From: Thermophilibacter provencensis
GTDB lineage: Bacteria > Actinomycetota > Coriobacteriia > Coriobacteriales > Atopobiaceae
Length of the DNA: 64,000 nucleotides
Assembly: GCF_900128445.1 (NCBI RefSeq)
Contig: NZ_LT671417.1
Location: 2,367,201-2,431,200, forward strand
Direction of reading: 5' to 3'
Within the stretch, counting starts at the first letter, position 1; the number at the start of each line of letters is the position of its first letter. Below are positions 42,059-51,700 of this stretch, one piece after another. The translations under genes and the position numbers were made by a program. The notes below the pieces were generated by a model that saw only the letters and a program-made list of their open reading frames with translations, ran no database searches and had not been told where the DNA came from.

Positions 42059-42301
42059 CTATCGATCGTCGCGCGTCACGTCGGAAACCTCGACCGAGGC
42101 CGCCTCGTCCTTGCGGATCGAGAGCTCGTAGCCGCGCACCGTGAGCTCGAGCGGGTCGCCGAGCGGCGCCACCTTGCGCACGTGGACGCGCGTCCCCTTG
42201 GTGAGCCCCATGTCCATGATGCGGCGCTTGAGGGCCCCGGCGCCCGTGAGCTTGGTCACCGTCGCGCTCTCCCCCACCTTCACGTCCTTCAGAGTTGCCA
42301 T
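42059..42301 (-). CDS. feoA: FeoA family protein 2
   Basis: An 80-residue SH3-like FeoA protein, thought to assist FeoB at its cytoplasmic face. The typical sequence KRRIMDMGLTKGTRVHVRK followed by APLGDPLELTVRGYELSIRKDEA is complete. GGAAGG precedes ATG 42301. It follows the first feoA by 46 bases and is closely similar to the FeoA domain fused to the other FeoB in this window. The stop codon adjoins a REP-like hairpin and then a terminator. Confidence 0.9.
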   Translation of the reverse strand: MATLKDVKVGESATVTKLTGAGALKRRIMDMGLTKGTRVHVRKVAPLGDPLELTVRGYELSIRKDEAASVEVSDVTRDDR

Positions 42302-42347
42302 CTACCTTCCTTTCTCCCCAATGACGGAGCGGGACGGTCCCGCCCCG

Positions 42348-42578
42348 TCACAGTGTCACGGTTATGCGGCTCGCCATCGAGCGGTTGAGTGCCAGGCGCG
42401 CGCCCTTCACGGACACGATGACGTCGCCCGCGGCGCGCGAGATGACCTTGACCTCGGAGCCCTCCACAAAGCCGAGCTCCGCCAGGTGCTGCCGCAGGTC
42501 TGCGCCGCCGCGCACGCCGACCACGCGGGCCCTCTCGTCCGGGCCCACCATCGCCAGCGGGAGCCGAGATCCTGCCAT
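42348..42578 (-). CDS. feoA: FeoA family protein 1
   Basis: A 76-residue FeoA-like protein, more diverged than its neighbour: LRQHLAELGFVEGSEVKVISRAAGDVIVSVKGARLALNRSMASRI. GGGAGG precedes ATG 42578. It is the first gene of the feoA pair. Two FeoA proteins with one FeoB is a common arrangement in anaerobic Gram-positives. Confidence 0.85.
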   Translation of the reverse strand: MAGSRLPLAMVGPDERARVVGVRGGADLRQHLAELGFVEGSEVKVISRAAGDVIVSVKGARLALNRSMASRITVTL

Positions 42579-42927
42579 CTGCTGCCTCCCTTAGAGTTAC
42601 CTTTCCCCAACTCAACAGAAGTAATATATACCTAACTTCACTGAGCGCAACCCCTTTTGCGGATTGAGTTACAAACGGCTGACTTTTGTGGCTCAGGCCC
42701 ATTCTCGTGAGTGACGGGTTTCGGCCAAACGGGGCGGCCCGCCCTGGCTGAGTGACCCGTTTCGGCCAAACGGGGCCTCAAACGAGACCCCATCCGGTCG
42801 AAACGAGTCACTCTGCCCAGCGCCCACCCTGTGAGCAGCGCCCACCCCACGACTCCCGTCCAGCACCGCAACGGAAATGGGGAACATATACAGGAACGGG
42901 CGCGGGCGGGCGCGACGAGGAGGCAGC
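42579..42927. other. Intergenic region between feoA and PPK2
   Basis: The first part contains AGTTACC (about 42594) and ATATATACCTAACTTCA (42625-42640), AT-rich sequence likely to be the feoA promoter with a DtxR-like half-site. The second part is the GAGTGAC repeat element (42706-42813). I see no gene. Confidence 0.55.
42706..42813. repeat. 64-bp palindromic GAGTGAC element, copy 1, with half unit
   Basis: A 64-base unit at 42750-42813 begins GAGTGACCCGTTTCGGCC and ends with the complement GGTCGAAACGAGTCACTC. A half unit GTGAGTGACGGGTTTCGGCC precedes it at 42708-42727. The same 64-base unit lies on the other side of the PPK2 gene at 43924-43987. Confidence 0.75.
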
Positions 42928-43839
42928 ATGGGAGCGGACAAGGGCATGCGTGACGTCAGCGACTTCGTCGTCACGGGCGAGAAGGACTTCCGCCTGGAGG
43001 ACTTCCCCACCACGCTGAAGGTTGACGCGGAGGAGCGCCCCGCATACGAGGCGCGGCTCGAGCGCAACAAGGCACGCATCGAGGAGCTGCAGGACCGCCT
43101 CTACGCCGAGGCGCGACAGAGCCTCATCGTGATCCTGCAGGCCATGGACGCCGCCGGCAAGGACTCCACGATCCGCCACGTGCTCGGCGGCATCAATCCC
43201 ACGGGCATAGACGTGCGCAGCTTCAAGCAGCCAACCAGCGTGGACCGGGCGCACGGCTTCCTCTGGCGGAGCTTCTCCGCGCTGCCGGAGCGCGGCAAAA
43301 TCGCCGTGTTCAACCGCTCCTACTACGAGGAGTGCCTCGTCGTGCGCGTCCACGGGCTCTGGCGTGACTACCAGCTGCCCCGCCGCTGCACGGACATGAG
43401 CGAGAAGCGCTACTTTGAGGAGCGCTACGAGGACATCCGCGGCTTCGAGCGATACCTCTGGCGCACGGGCAACCGCGTGGTGAAGATTTTCCTCAACGTG
43501 AGCGCGGACAAGCAGCGCGAGCGCTTCCTCGAGCGCATCGACGACGAGGCCAAGAACTGGAAGTTCTCCGAGAGCGACCTTGCCGAGCGCATGGAGTGGG
43601 ACGAGTACCAGCGCGCCTACGAGGAGATGGTCAACGGCACCGCCACCCGGCGAGCGCCCTGGCTCGTCATCCCCGCGGACCAGAAGTGGGTCGCGCGCAC
43701 GCTGGTGTCCGAGGCGCTGCTCCAGGTGCTGGAGGACATGGACCCGCGCTACCCCGAGCTGCCGCGCGCGTCGCACGACCGGCTCGACGAGTGCCGCGCC
43801 GCGCTCATGGACGGCCCCGCGGCGGACGTTGACGACTAG
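42928..43839 (+). CDS. PPK2 family polyphosphate kinase
   Basis: A 303-residue PPK2 enzyme, transferring phosphate between polyphosphate and nucleotides. Walker A is AMDAAGKDSTIRHVLGG (about 73-89), the lid and Walker B regions are SFKQPTSVDRAHGFLWR and VFNRSYYEECLVVRVH, and RWERTGNxVVKxFLxxS-like YLWRTGNRVVKIFLNVSADKQ is present. Length and motifs fit the one-domain class that phosphorylates AMP or NDP; the precise direction is not readable. ATG at 42928 has GAGGAGG upstream; an internal ATG at 42946 is possible. It stands alone between two repeat elements. Confidence 0.85.
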   Translation: MGADKGMRDVSDFVVTGEKDFRLEDFPTTLKVDAEERPAYEARLERNKARIEELQDRLYAEARQSLIVILQAMDAAGKDSTIRHVLGGINPTGIDVRSFKQPTSVDRAHGFLWRSFSALPERGKIAVFNRSYYEECLVVRVHGLWRDYQLPRRCTDMSEKRYFEERYEDIRGFERYLWRTGNRVVKIFLNVSADKQRERFLERIDDEAKNWKFSESDLAERMEWDEYQRAYEEMVNGTATRRAPWLVIPADQKWVARTLVSEALLQVLEDMDPRYPELPRASHDRLDECRAALMDGPAADVDD

Positions 43840-43864
43840 GCGAGAAGAACGCGGCGGCAGGCGC

Positions 43865-43940
43865 CGTATGCGAGTGACGCGCTCGGGTGACGTATGCGAG
43901 TGACGCGATCGAGTGACGCGTGCGAGTGACACACTCTGAC
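43865..43940. repeat. 26-bp tandem repeat, about three copies
   Basis: Units at 43865-43890 and 43891-43916 share CGTATGCGAGTGACGCG and differ at three of 26 positions; a diverged third unit follows at 43917-43940. Each carries the GAGTGAC sequence that starts the adjoining 64-bp element. Confidence 0.75.
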
Positions 43941-43987
43941 CAAACGGGCCTCGAATCATACGTCCATCCAGCCAAAACGCGTCACTC
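43924..43987. repeat. 64-bp palindromic GAGTGAC element, copy 2
   Basis: GAGTGAC at 43924 and GTCACTC at 43987 end a unit of the same length and orientation as 42750-42813, sharing ACCAAACGGG-CCTCGAA and CCATCC-G-C-AAACG. A further half unit ending ACCCGTCACTCACG follows at 44006-44020. Confidence 0.75.
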
Positions 43988-44059
43988 AAATAGCAGTCCG
44001 TCCAAAACCCGTCACTCACGTCACGGGCGAGAAGAACGGACGCGCCGTGGGCCCGACCC

Positions 44060-44731
44060 CTACAGCAGGTGCTTGCGGAGCTTCCTCAGGAACGTCTTCA
44101 CGAAGTTGCGGCGCGTGCCGAAGAAGAGCCGGTCCGTGGCGTTCTCCTCGTGCGCGTCGTACCTCAGCGCCGCCAGCTCCACGCCGCAGGCGTAGTCGGC
44201 GACCTGCAGCATGCGATACCCGTCAGGCCGCGCGTCGCGATAGATGACCGCCTCGCGGGCGAGCGCATACTCAAATCCGTCGTGAAGCGCCCGCGTCACG
44301 AGCGCCTGGCCGTCGTCATAGTAAATCTTCACCAGGTCGAACCCCTGGAGGCGCTCGATGTGGTCAAAGAGGAACTCGACGAGATCGCGCCTCATTCTGG
44401 CGCCGAGCGATGCACGGTCGCGAAACTCGCTCTTGCGGTACACAAACACGTGGTAGGTAAAGGGAGAGTGCTGAACGAAGGTGCCAAAGCTAGCGAGATA
44501 GGCGGCGCAACGCTTTGGCTCCATCGCAGCGTAGGCGTCGTTTCCCCGAAGCAGGGGGCTGAGGTGCAGAGGAACGTCTTCAAGCCCGCGGACGGCCAGA
44601 TCGCCCTCATAGAGGCGAATCGTTCGCCCAAGATCATCTGCTTGATCATGAAAGACAAGCGCAAGGAGATAGTACTTGGACTCACCGCCCAAGTCGCCCG
44701 ACTCGTCAACGAATACCGAGAGCTCCCTCAC
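44060..44731 (-). CDS. DUF3800 domain-containing protein
   Basis: A 223-residue protein starting at GTG 44731. The N-terminal FVDESGDLGGESKYYLLALVF and C-terminal LQVADYACGVELAALRYD are the acidic signatures of DUF3800, a family with an RNase H-like fold often found near mobile elements or defence genes. The biochemical role is unknown. The upstream 240 bases are A+T-richer than surroundings and include a CCGGGGGGAACCCCCCGG palindrome (44760-44777), which fits acquired DNA. It stands alone. Confidence 0.75.
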   Translation of the reverse strand: MRELSVFVDESGDLGGESKYYLLALVFHDQADDLGRTIRLYEGDLAVRGLEDVPLHLSPLLRGNDAYAAMEPKRCAAYLASFGTFVQHSPFTYHVFVYRKSEFRDRASLGARMRRDLVEFLFDHIERLQGFDLVKIYYDDGQALVTRALHDGFEYALAREAVIYRDARPDGYRMLQVADYACGVELAALRYDAHEENATDRLFFGTRRNFVKTFLRKLRKHLL

Positions 44732-44759
44732 CTTCCACCGCCTCGCGATATTAAAAATG

Positions 44760-44777
44760 CCGGGGGGAACCCCCCGG
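44760..44777. repeat. Perfect GC palindrome in an AT-rich region
   Basis: CCGGGGGGAACCCCCCGG upstream of the DUF3800 gene. It may terminate transcription; otherwise 44732-44977 is AT-rich DNA where I see no gene. Confidence 0.5.
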
Positions 44778-44977
44778 CCCTTGATAGCCCCCTCTTACGA
44801 GATGACCAGTTAGTTTATATCACAGCTCATCTTAAGATGCAAGGAAGTTCTTAGGTTGTTATGATTCAACATTAACACAATGTCATACTATATAATCTTC
44901 TAGTCCATCTCACCAAGAGACATGAATGGGGCACATCAAGACCGCCCGGCGAGAAGGACGCGCGGCACACGGACTCG

Positions 44978-45958
44978 CTACTGCCCCGCCCGGCCGCGGA
45001 CCCTCCGGACGATGGTGGCCACCAGCAGAACAAGCACCACGACCAGCATCGCCAGCCCGCCGATGCGCAGCCAGCGCTCGACCTCGAGCGCGGGCGAGCC
45101 GGTCGACTCCGCCGGGAGGAACGCCGCGACCACCCGCTCGACGGCACCCGGGCTCGCCTGCGCCTCGTCGTTCTCCACTCGCTCGCAGTACACCAGATAG
45201 CGATGCGAGGAGACGGCGTAGGGGTGGCAGGTGAAGAGCGTGACCAGGTCCCTGCCCTCCTGGACGGCAAGCGCGTCGACGTCGTCCGGCTCGATGACGC
45301 GAATCTCGCAGACCCGGTAGGTGAGCTCGTCCCATGCCGTCGTGATGGTAATCGTGTCCCCCACCTCGAGGAGCTCGATGTCGCGGAACATCTGGACGCC
45401 GTGCCAGACGCCCCGGTGCGCCGCGATCACGCAGTTGGAGGACTCCCCGCCGACGGGCATCGACGTCCCGGCGACCACCGCCGCGCCGAGCTCCATGTTG
45501 GCCTCGGTCGCCCCGAGGTAGATGGGCAGCGTGACGCCCATGGCCGGGATGTCGATTGAGCCCACGATACCGTCCGGCAGACCTATCGCGGCCAGCTCGT
45601 CGCCAGAGAAGGCGAAGGGGTCGTTCACCTCGTCGCCCGTGCCCTCGCGGACCCGCTCGCTGTACTCGACGAGCGCCTCGTAGGTGGGGTCGCCCTCCTT
45701 GGGGCGGAAGGCGTCCCCATCATCGTCTTCAGCGGCGGCGGAGGGATCCTCCTCGTCGGACACGGTCGCGGACGCGCGAGACTCCTCGACCACCTGCTCC
45801 ACGCGTCCCTGCTCGATGACCGCCGAGACGCTCGGCGCCAGGAGCAGGCACGCGCCGATGGCGAGAAGGGCGAGCGCAGCCACGAGGGGTGCCACCCCGT
45901 CCCGCTGCCTACGGTGCCCCTCGGGACCGGGCGTTCCCTGGGCGAGGTGCCTAGCCAC
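44978..45958 (-). CDS. Class C (pilin) sortase 2
   Basis: A 326-residue membrane sortase that joins pilin subunits through LPXTG-like signals. Membrane helix near the N-terminus (about 25-45), an acidic linker, then the catalytic domain with the active His in CVIAAHRGVWHG, Cys in LVTLFTCHPYAVSSHRYLVYCER and its Arg. A C-terminal membrane helix LRIGGLAMLVVVLVLLVAT is typical of class C. I prefer GTG 45958, which overlaps the stop of the upstream sortase gene and has GGGAGG seven bases upstream; ATG 45988 would lie inside that gene. The usual TGH reads AAH here, a small departure. Coupled translation with sortase 1 is likely. Confidence 0.83.
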   Translation of the reverse strand: MARHLAQGTPGPEGHRRQRDGVAPLVAALALLAIGACLLLAPSVSAVIEQGRVEQVVEESRASATVSDEEDPSAAAEDDDGDAFRPKEGDPTYEALVEYSERVREGTGDEVNDPFAFSGDELAAIGLPDGIVGSIDIPAMGVTLPIYLGATEANMELGAAVVAGTSMPVGGESSNCVIAAHRGVWHGVQMFRDIELLEVGDTITITTAWDELTYRVCEIRVIEPDDVDALAVQEGRDLVTLFTCHPYAVSSHRYLVYCERVENDEAQASPGAVERVVAAFLPAESTGSPALEVERWLRIGGLAMLVVVLVLLVATIVRRVRGRAGQ

Positions 45959-47021
45959 GGTAGCGCCTCCCGTCACGGCGACGTCCATCGCGCGGGATGA
46001 CGGGCCTCACGCCCACGGCGCGTCTCGGGCCGGCCGATGCGTCGCCTCCGGGACCCTGGCCGGCGAAGTGCCTGCCCGTCGGCCTTGGCGTGGGCTGGCC
46101 AGCGGGAACCGGGGCGCTCCCCGAGCCGCCGCGCCCGCGGGACCGCAGCTTGGACACGAGCACGTATGTGCCAATCACCAGCGCGGCGAGAAGCAGGCCG
46201 AGAAGGACGGAGGGTAGCAGCGCCTTGTCGGGCGGCTCGGTGTAGCCGGAGGGGAAGTCGGCGTCGCCCTTGTCGAGCCACTCCGCGGGCAGCTCGCAGC
46301 GCTCCGCGTGGACGAGCAGGCGGTGGGTGTTAACGCCGTACGGAGTGCAGGTGACGAGCGTGCAGAGATCGCGGCCCTGCTCGATGACGAGGGAGTCGGT
46401 CTCGTCGGGAAGGACCACCTCGACAGAGGTGACGCGGTAGGCGTGGTCCTCGCCGAGGACCGAGATGACGAAGTAGTCCCCCACCTCGAGCTGGTCCAGG
46501 TTGTCGAAGATCTTCATCGAGGGGAGGCCGGTATGGCCGGAGAGGACGCAGTGCGTCGACTCGCCGCCGATGGGGACGGAGGTGCCCTCGAGGTGCCCGA
46601 TGCCATGCTCGAGCACGTCGGTGTCCGTGGTGTGGTAGATGGGAAGCTCGACGTGGATCTTTGGGATGTTGATGGTGGCCATCACCCCATCGCCGGAGAG
46701 GTTCAGGACGTTGTCGTAGTCCTCGTCCGTGGGACGCTCAGCATCGGGGTCGAAGGGATCGGTCACCACCGCACGGCCGTCGAGGAGCTGCTGGTTGTAG
46801 GTAACGGCCTTCTCGCGCTCGGCGGCGAGGGTGGCTTCGTCGGTGCTGTAGACACTCTGAATAGTAGTTTCAACAACCTCTTTCTCCTGTGCCTGGTTCA
46901 AGGCATCGCTCACGAACGGATACGCAATACAGCCCATCCCAACGAGAAGTGCGAGAAGTGCAACGAAGACCCCTCGTCGCGATGGGAGCCCCCCTTTTTT
47001 CTCTCCCCTAAGCGCGGACAT
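45951..47021 (-). CDS. Class C (pilin) sortase 1
   Basis: A 356-residue class C sortase with N-terminal helix ([19 protein letters not shown]), catalytic His in [18 protein letters not shown], Cys in [23 protein letters not shown] and a C-terminal helix ([21 protein letters not shown]) followed by a basic tail of about 60 residues, longer than usual. A DPFDP sequence in the linker may be the lid motif (DPF/W) that covers the active site of pilin sortases. ATG at 47021 follows AGGAGG. It lies downstream of the backbone pilin and should polymerise it. Confidence 0.9.
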   Translation of the reverse strand: MSALRGEKKGGLPSRRGVFVALLALLVGMGCIAYPFVSDALNQAQEKEVVETTIQSVYSTDEATLAAEREKAVTYNQQLLDGRAVVTDPFDPDAERPTDEDYDNVLNLSGDGVMATINIPKIHVELPIYHTTDTDVLEHGIGHLEGTSVPIGGESTHCVLSGHTGLPSMKIFDNLDQLEVGDYFVISVLGEDHAYRVTSVEVVLPDETDSLVIEQGRDLCTLVTCTPYGVNTHRLLVHAERCELPAEWLDKGDADFPSGYTEPPDKALLPSVLLGLLLAALVIGTYVLVSKLRSRGRGGSGSAPVPAGQPTPRPTGRHFAGQGPGGDASAGPRRAVGVRPVIPRDGRRRDGRRYRG

Positions 47022-47103
47022 AAGAGCCTCCTGATGTTCCAGAAAACGTATCAATCGTCAATCGAGGGACACACTTTGTAAGTTGCCACACAAGTGCAAC
47101 AAT

Positions 47104-47134
47104 GACCCGGCCCCCTAACTGGGGGGGCCGGGTC
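47104..47134. terminator. Hairpin between backbone pilin and sortase genes
   Basis: GACCCGGCCCCC and GGGGGCCGGGTC enclose seven bases, 44 bases after the pilin stop. It is followed on the minus strand by ATTGTTG rather than a clean U-run, so partial termination, lowering sortase relative to pilin, is plausible. Confidence 0.6.
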
Positions 47135-47177
47135 GCCTAGCTCGTTAAACACGACCGAAATGGCCGCGAATCAGCGA

Positions 47178-48602
47178 CTAGTTCTCCTTGCGGAAGCGGA
47201 CAATGAAGGCAGCCGCGCCGGCAACAAGCACGACGCCAGCAGCGGTCAGGGCAACAGTACCCATGCCACCGGTGGTCGGGAGCTCAATGCCCTCGTGGTC
47301 GGTGGAGGCGACGTTGGGGATGTAGAAGGTGCCGCCCTCAGCGGTGACCTCAATCTCGATCGGGTTGGCCACGATCTGGTAGCCGGACGGGGCAGCGGTC
47401 TCCATGAGGTAGTAGGTGCCAGGCTCGAGGAGCGTATCGGCGTCCGTGGAAGCCTCACCATTGACGGTCGTAAGGGTGACCTGAGTCGTGCTGTCCTTCT
47501 TGTAGACGGGGTTCTGGCAGGCCTGGTCGTAGTAGAGCGCGAACTCGGCGCCGCTCAGGAGATCCTCGCCCTCGTCGTATTTGCTGTCCTCGTCAGCGTC
47601 ACCGTACTTGACGATGTCGAAGCCGACGAAGTCGACGGTGACGGTGTCGCCGTCAGCGTTGTTGGTCGAGGTGACCGTGTTGGTCACGCCGTCAAGCGTG
47701 GCTTCAGGAGTGATGAGGCCCTTGTACTCGATGGTGTAGGTACCGGCGTTGACCGAAGTGCCGTTGGCGCTCTTCTCCTGGAGCCAATCAGTGTCGAAGT
47801 TGACCGTGAAGGACTGGTCGCCCTCGTTGTCGGAAACGGTGTAGACACCCTCAGCGGGGACGATCTGGCCGTTCTTGTACAGCACGACGTCCTCGGCGCC
47901 GGTGAAGGTGAGGCCGGTGCTCATAGTATCGGTGAGGACGAACTCGCTCTGATTGGCGTTAATCTCGAAGGTGACCTGGAAGGTGACCTCGTCGCCGACC
48001 ATGGCGTAACCGAGCTTGCCGCCATTCTGCTCATACTGAACGGCGCCACCGGTGATCTTCTTGTCGAGCGTCGTAGTGCTCTTCTTGAGGTCGATGTAGG
48101 CGTCATCGAAGGTCCAGTCAGTGGTGTCCTCGACAGCGACCGGGCTCATGGCGACGATCGTGGGCTGGTAGGTCACGGACTCGTCCGCGGGGACAACGTC
48201 AACGAGGTAAAGACCAGCGTCAACGTTGCTGAAGATGACGGAGGTTTGGCCGTCCTGGACCGTAGCAGCGGTACCGAACGGACTCGCATCGCCGCGGTCC
48301 TCCCAGACGTCCTGAGCGGTCTCAGAGCCGGCGGCGTCGAGGTACGCGTCAACCGTGTCCTGCTCGAAGCCGGTCTGGACGACGAGTGTGGTGGTGTTGT
48401 CATCGTTGAGCTGAACGTCAGCGACCTTGTAGAGGGTCACCACGTCACCCGGCTGGAGGTTGCTGACCGTGATGGTCTTGGTCTCGCCGCCGGTCCACGG
48501 CGTAGGCTCGGCCTGGGCCACGCCCGGGGCGATGGCGAGGGCGGCGACGAGCGCCACGAAAGCGACTAGCAGCCCCCTCAGCCTGTTCTTGATGTGAGCC
48601 AT
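47178..48602 (-). CDS. SpaA-type LPXTG backbone pilin
   Basis: A 474-residue surface protein. Signal peptide 1-31 (GLLVAFVALVAALAIAPGVAQA), then beta-rich domains with pilin-type repeats: the isopeptide domain around LDKKITGGAVQYEQN, a Cna-B/SpaA module FDIVKYGDADEDSKYDEGEDLLSGAEFALYYD, and the E-box YYLMETAAPSGYQ. The sorting signal is LPTTG (ELPTTGGMG) followed by a hydrophobic helix and RFRKEN. AAAGGAGA precedes ATG 48602. Sortase C joins such subunits into pili. The gene lies between the tip adhesin and sortase genes. Confidence 0.9.
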   Translation of the reverse strand: MAHIKNRLRGLLVAFVALVAALAIAPGVAQAEPTPWTGGETKTITVSNLQPGDVVTLYKVADVQLNDDNTTTLVVQTGFEQDTVDAYLDAAGSETAQDVWEDRGDASPFGTAATVQDGQTSVIFSNVDAGLYLVDVVPADESVTYQPTIVAMSPVAVEDTTDWTFDDAYIDLKKSTTTLDKKITGGAVQYEQNGGKLGYAMVGDEVTFQVTFEINANQSEFVLTDTMSTGLTFTGAEDVVLYKNGQIVPAEGVYTVSDNEGDQSFTVNFDTDWLQEKSANGTSVNAGTYTIEYKGLITPEATLDGVTNTVTSTNNADGDTVTVDFVGFDIVKYGDADEDSKYDEGEDLLSGAEFALYYDQACQNPVYKKDSTTQVTLTTVNGEASTDADTLLEPGTYYLMETAAPSGYQIVANPIEIEVTAEGGTFYIPNVASTDHEGIELPTTGGMGTVALTAAGVVLVAGAAAFIVRFRKEN

Positions 48603-48706
48603 TTCTCTTCTCCTTTCGCCGACTCCCCGCCGGCATTGCCCACAAACCAACACATGCTTGCTTCTATCAACACCATCCGCAAAACGGATGAGAGTTGCCT
48701 CTCCTC

Positions 48707-48734
48707 CCGGCCCCGCCTCAAGACGAGGCCGGGC
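48707..48734. terminator. Hairpin between tip adhesin and backbone pilin genes
   Basis: CCCGGCCCCGCCTC, AAGA and GAGGCCGGG form an imperfect hairpin five bases past the adhesin stop codon. It may end part of the transcripts. Confidence 0.55.
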
Positions 48735-48739
48735 TCAGG

Positions 48740-51700
48740 CTAGTTCCTAAGGTTTCCGAACTTCTTGCTCAGGTAGACTCCGGCAAGGACGATCGCAGCG
48801 AAGCCAGCAGACATCATGAGGAGCGTCCCGTTGGAGCCGGAGGACGGAATGTCGGGGAGCTTCACATTGGAAACCTGAATGTAGAAGCAGTGGTCAACCT
48901 CGTCGCTCGTTCCGTCTGGATTGCCATCGACACGAGCAGGATCAAGTTCAACCCACTTACCGTCACCGTTGAGAACCTTCACAACGCCATTTTCAACCTT
49001 GACTTGGAAGCTCACACCGTCCTCAGACTCAGCTTGATATCCGGACGGGAACTTCGTCTCGGTGAGGGTGTAGGTCTTGCCGTCCTCTAACCCGTAGAAG
49101 TAGAGAATGCCCTGATCGTTAGTGGCCTGCTCATCGGCACCAAGCCTGTTATCCTCCGTCGCCTCAGGCGCGCGGTACGCAGGGACCTCATTACCTTCCT
49201 CGTCCTCAAGCGAGAAGTACGCGTTGGGGAGTCGAGTAGCAGTCCCCTTCTCGACCTTTACGATCTGCAGCCCGAGCGGCCTAAGCTCGTTAGTGAACGT
49301 CAGCGTGTACTCGGGCGCTACCGCCCTGGACTGCACCCCACCATCTGACTGCGTAAGCGATGCATCAACGGGCTGGAACGATCCGTTGGAAGGATAGGTA
49401 CCAATCAGCTCGGGATTCGCTGAATCAACATCCCCGTCCTCAATGGTCGCCTGGTAAAGCTGGACCTCGAGGCGCCCGTTGACAATCACCGGCTTGAACT
49501 GAAGGAGATATCGAGTCTCGTCAAAGACGAAGTCGTCCTCCGAGTAATCGCCCTGGTAGTTATCAGACATACCAGTCTCGGTGATGAGGTACTCAAAGAC
49601 TCTTCCAGCCCTGGCATCAGCTGTGGTAAAGCGCATGCCTCGCAGGCCGTCGATAGCGCCCGAGGTGGTCGTCCCGTTTGAGAACACATAGGTGTTCGGG
49701 GAGAGGCCCGCCATCTTCGCCGCCTCATTGGCAGACACATACGTGCCGTCTGCCTCGTTGCCGGTCTGGCGCGCTTCAATGGAGAACTCGAACATGTTCT
49801 CCTCAAGTTCGGCGCCCTCGAGAACCTTCTTGACACCGACGGCGTAGACGATCTCCTTCGAGTCAAAGGTGATTACGGGGTTAGGATACTCGTCAGTCTG
49901 CTGTGTGCCGGCTGACTCATAGGTAAGGGTCGCCTCAGTATTGCTATGGAAGCCATCCTTATCCGTCGAGATGTAATTCTCCTCGGCAGTTCCGGGGACG
50001 TCGGTTATCTTCTCGCCCGTGTCCGGGTAGGTGCCGTGCTCGTTGAAATAGTCGACGGCGGTTTCGCTGGGCTCAATCTGCGTCGTAACGGTGTACGTCC
50101 AGCCGTCCTCGAGCGCGTAGTCCTGGGGGAACGAGAGCGTAAACTTCTTGGCTGAGCCGTCGTAGCTGAGCGTCAGCTCTTGTTGCTTCCCCTCACCGTC
50201 TGTGAAGGTGAACTTCGCGTTCTCGACATTCCCGTTGTCATTGACACGCACGGGACCATTAGTAGTCACTGCAACCGAATCTCCGCTGTGATATCCCTTG
50301 GTGATGGAGACAGTGAACTCAGCATCGTCCGTGAGGTCGGCGTACTCGCTCAGGGTGTCGGTAATTGTCACGCCCGTGCAGTTCACGCTCGTGATCTCGG
50401 CGGCGATGCCCTCAAAACGGGCAATGAGGTCCTCGCGATTGCTGCTCTTGAACATCTCCTTCTCAGTAGAAGATGTCGCACCGTTTACGATCTCCTGAAG
50501 GCGGTTCTCGAACTGGTCGTCGCCGACGCCCACCACGTAGAACTTGTCGGCGTTGAACTGTCCGGCAACCTCCGCGGCTTGGCGCGTCGCTTCGTCTGCA
50601 TTCTGGTCCTGTTCGTTGCCGTCATTATCAAGACAGCGGTTGGGCTCGCCGTCGGAGATGAACACGACAACCTTCTGCGCATCATCCCGCGCGGTACTGA
50701 AGATGGGGAGTGCATCGGTCAGACCGGCCTCGTAGTTCGTACCCGTGGCGAACGAACTCCATGCAGCCTCGGGCAAGGCGAAACTACTGAGGGGCGTAAA
50801 GCCACTCTTATCTATGGTGTCATAAGCGAAGGTCACCAATGCGGCGCGAGCATCGATGCCCGTCTCGCCCAGCTTGTCGTTCAGGGCGTTGATAGCATCC
50901 GTTGCCGCACTATAGCGTCCAAACGAATAGTCATATCCCTGCTCGTCGCCGCTCGTATTGTCGCTTCCACCAGGGTAGGAGCCATTCATATCCCACATCA
51001 TGCTGTAGGAGAGGTCGAGAACGTACACGATGTCGACCTCGGTCGGATCGGCCTCATCTCTGCGGACAGTGCCGTGAACGTCAAGGCTCAGGTCGTAGCT
51101 GCCGTCATCATTCTTGGCAACGTACTTGTGGAAATCGGGCTTTACCGGCTCGGGCGGGGTCACGAGAGACTCGTCGACCTGGATGACGGGCTTGGGGAAC
51201 GGCGCCTCGTCGGGTTCAAGCTCAGTTACATCATCGTCTTCCACGGCAATTGGGGTAAAGTCAACCTTCGCGTTTGCGTTGTCGTTGCTCCAGAAGCCAC
51301 GCTGGTTCGCGTGCGTTCCCGTGTATGCTTCGCCTGTGCCGTCATAGGCGTTCGTATCGTTCGCCTCAAAAGCGCTGATCGCAGCTTCGCTCGGCGCAAT
51401 CGTAGACGAGACCGTATAGCGATAGTTCTGGGCGAGAGGATAATCTTTGTCAAACTCAACTCGGATGGTTTCCTTGCCGCTAGCATCAACGTCGACAAAA
51501 ACGGTCATCTCGACGGTCTGGCTACCGTCGCTAATCGTCACATTCGTGCCCTGTTGAGCGTTGGGGCTAACGGTTATCTCCTCGGTGGTAACCGTCTCGT
51601 AGGCACTCTGAGCGTTATCGCGCTTTTCCAGCTCAAGCGTAAAGCTGTAGCTTCCATCATCGTTCGCGACGAGATCGGCGTTGTCGCTCAGGGGGTCCGT

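Noticed and set aside
43865-43940. CRISPR or origin-type iterons in the 26-bp tandem
   Set aside because: There are no spacers and no replication gene nearby; only about three diverged units.
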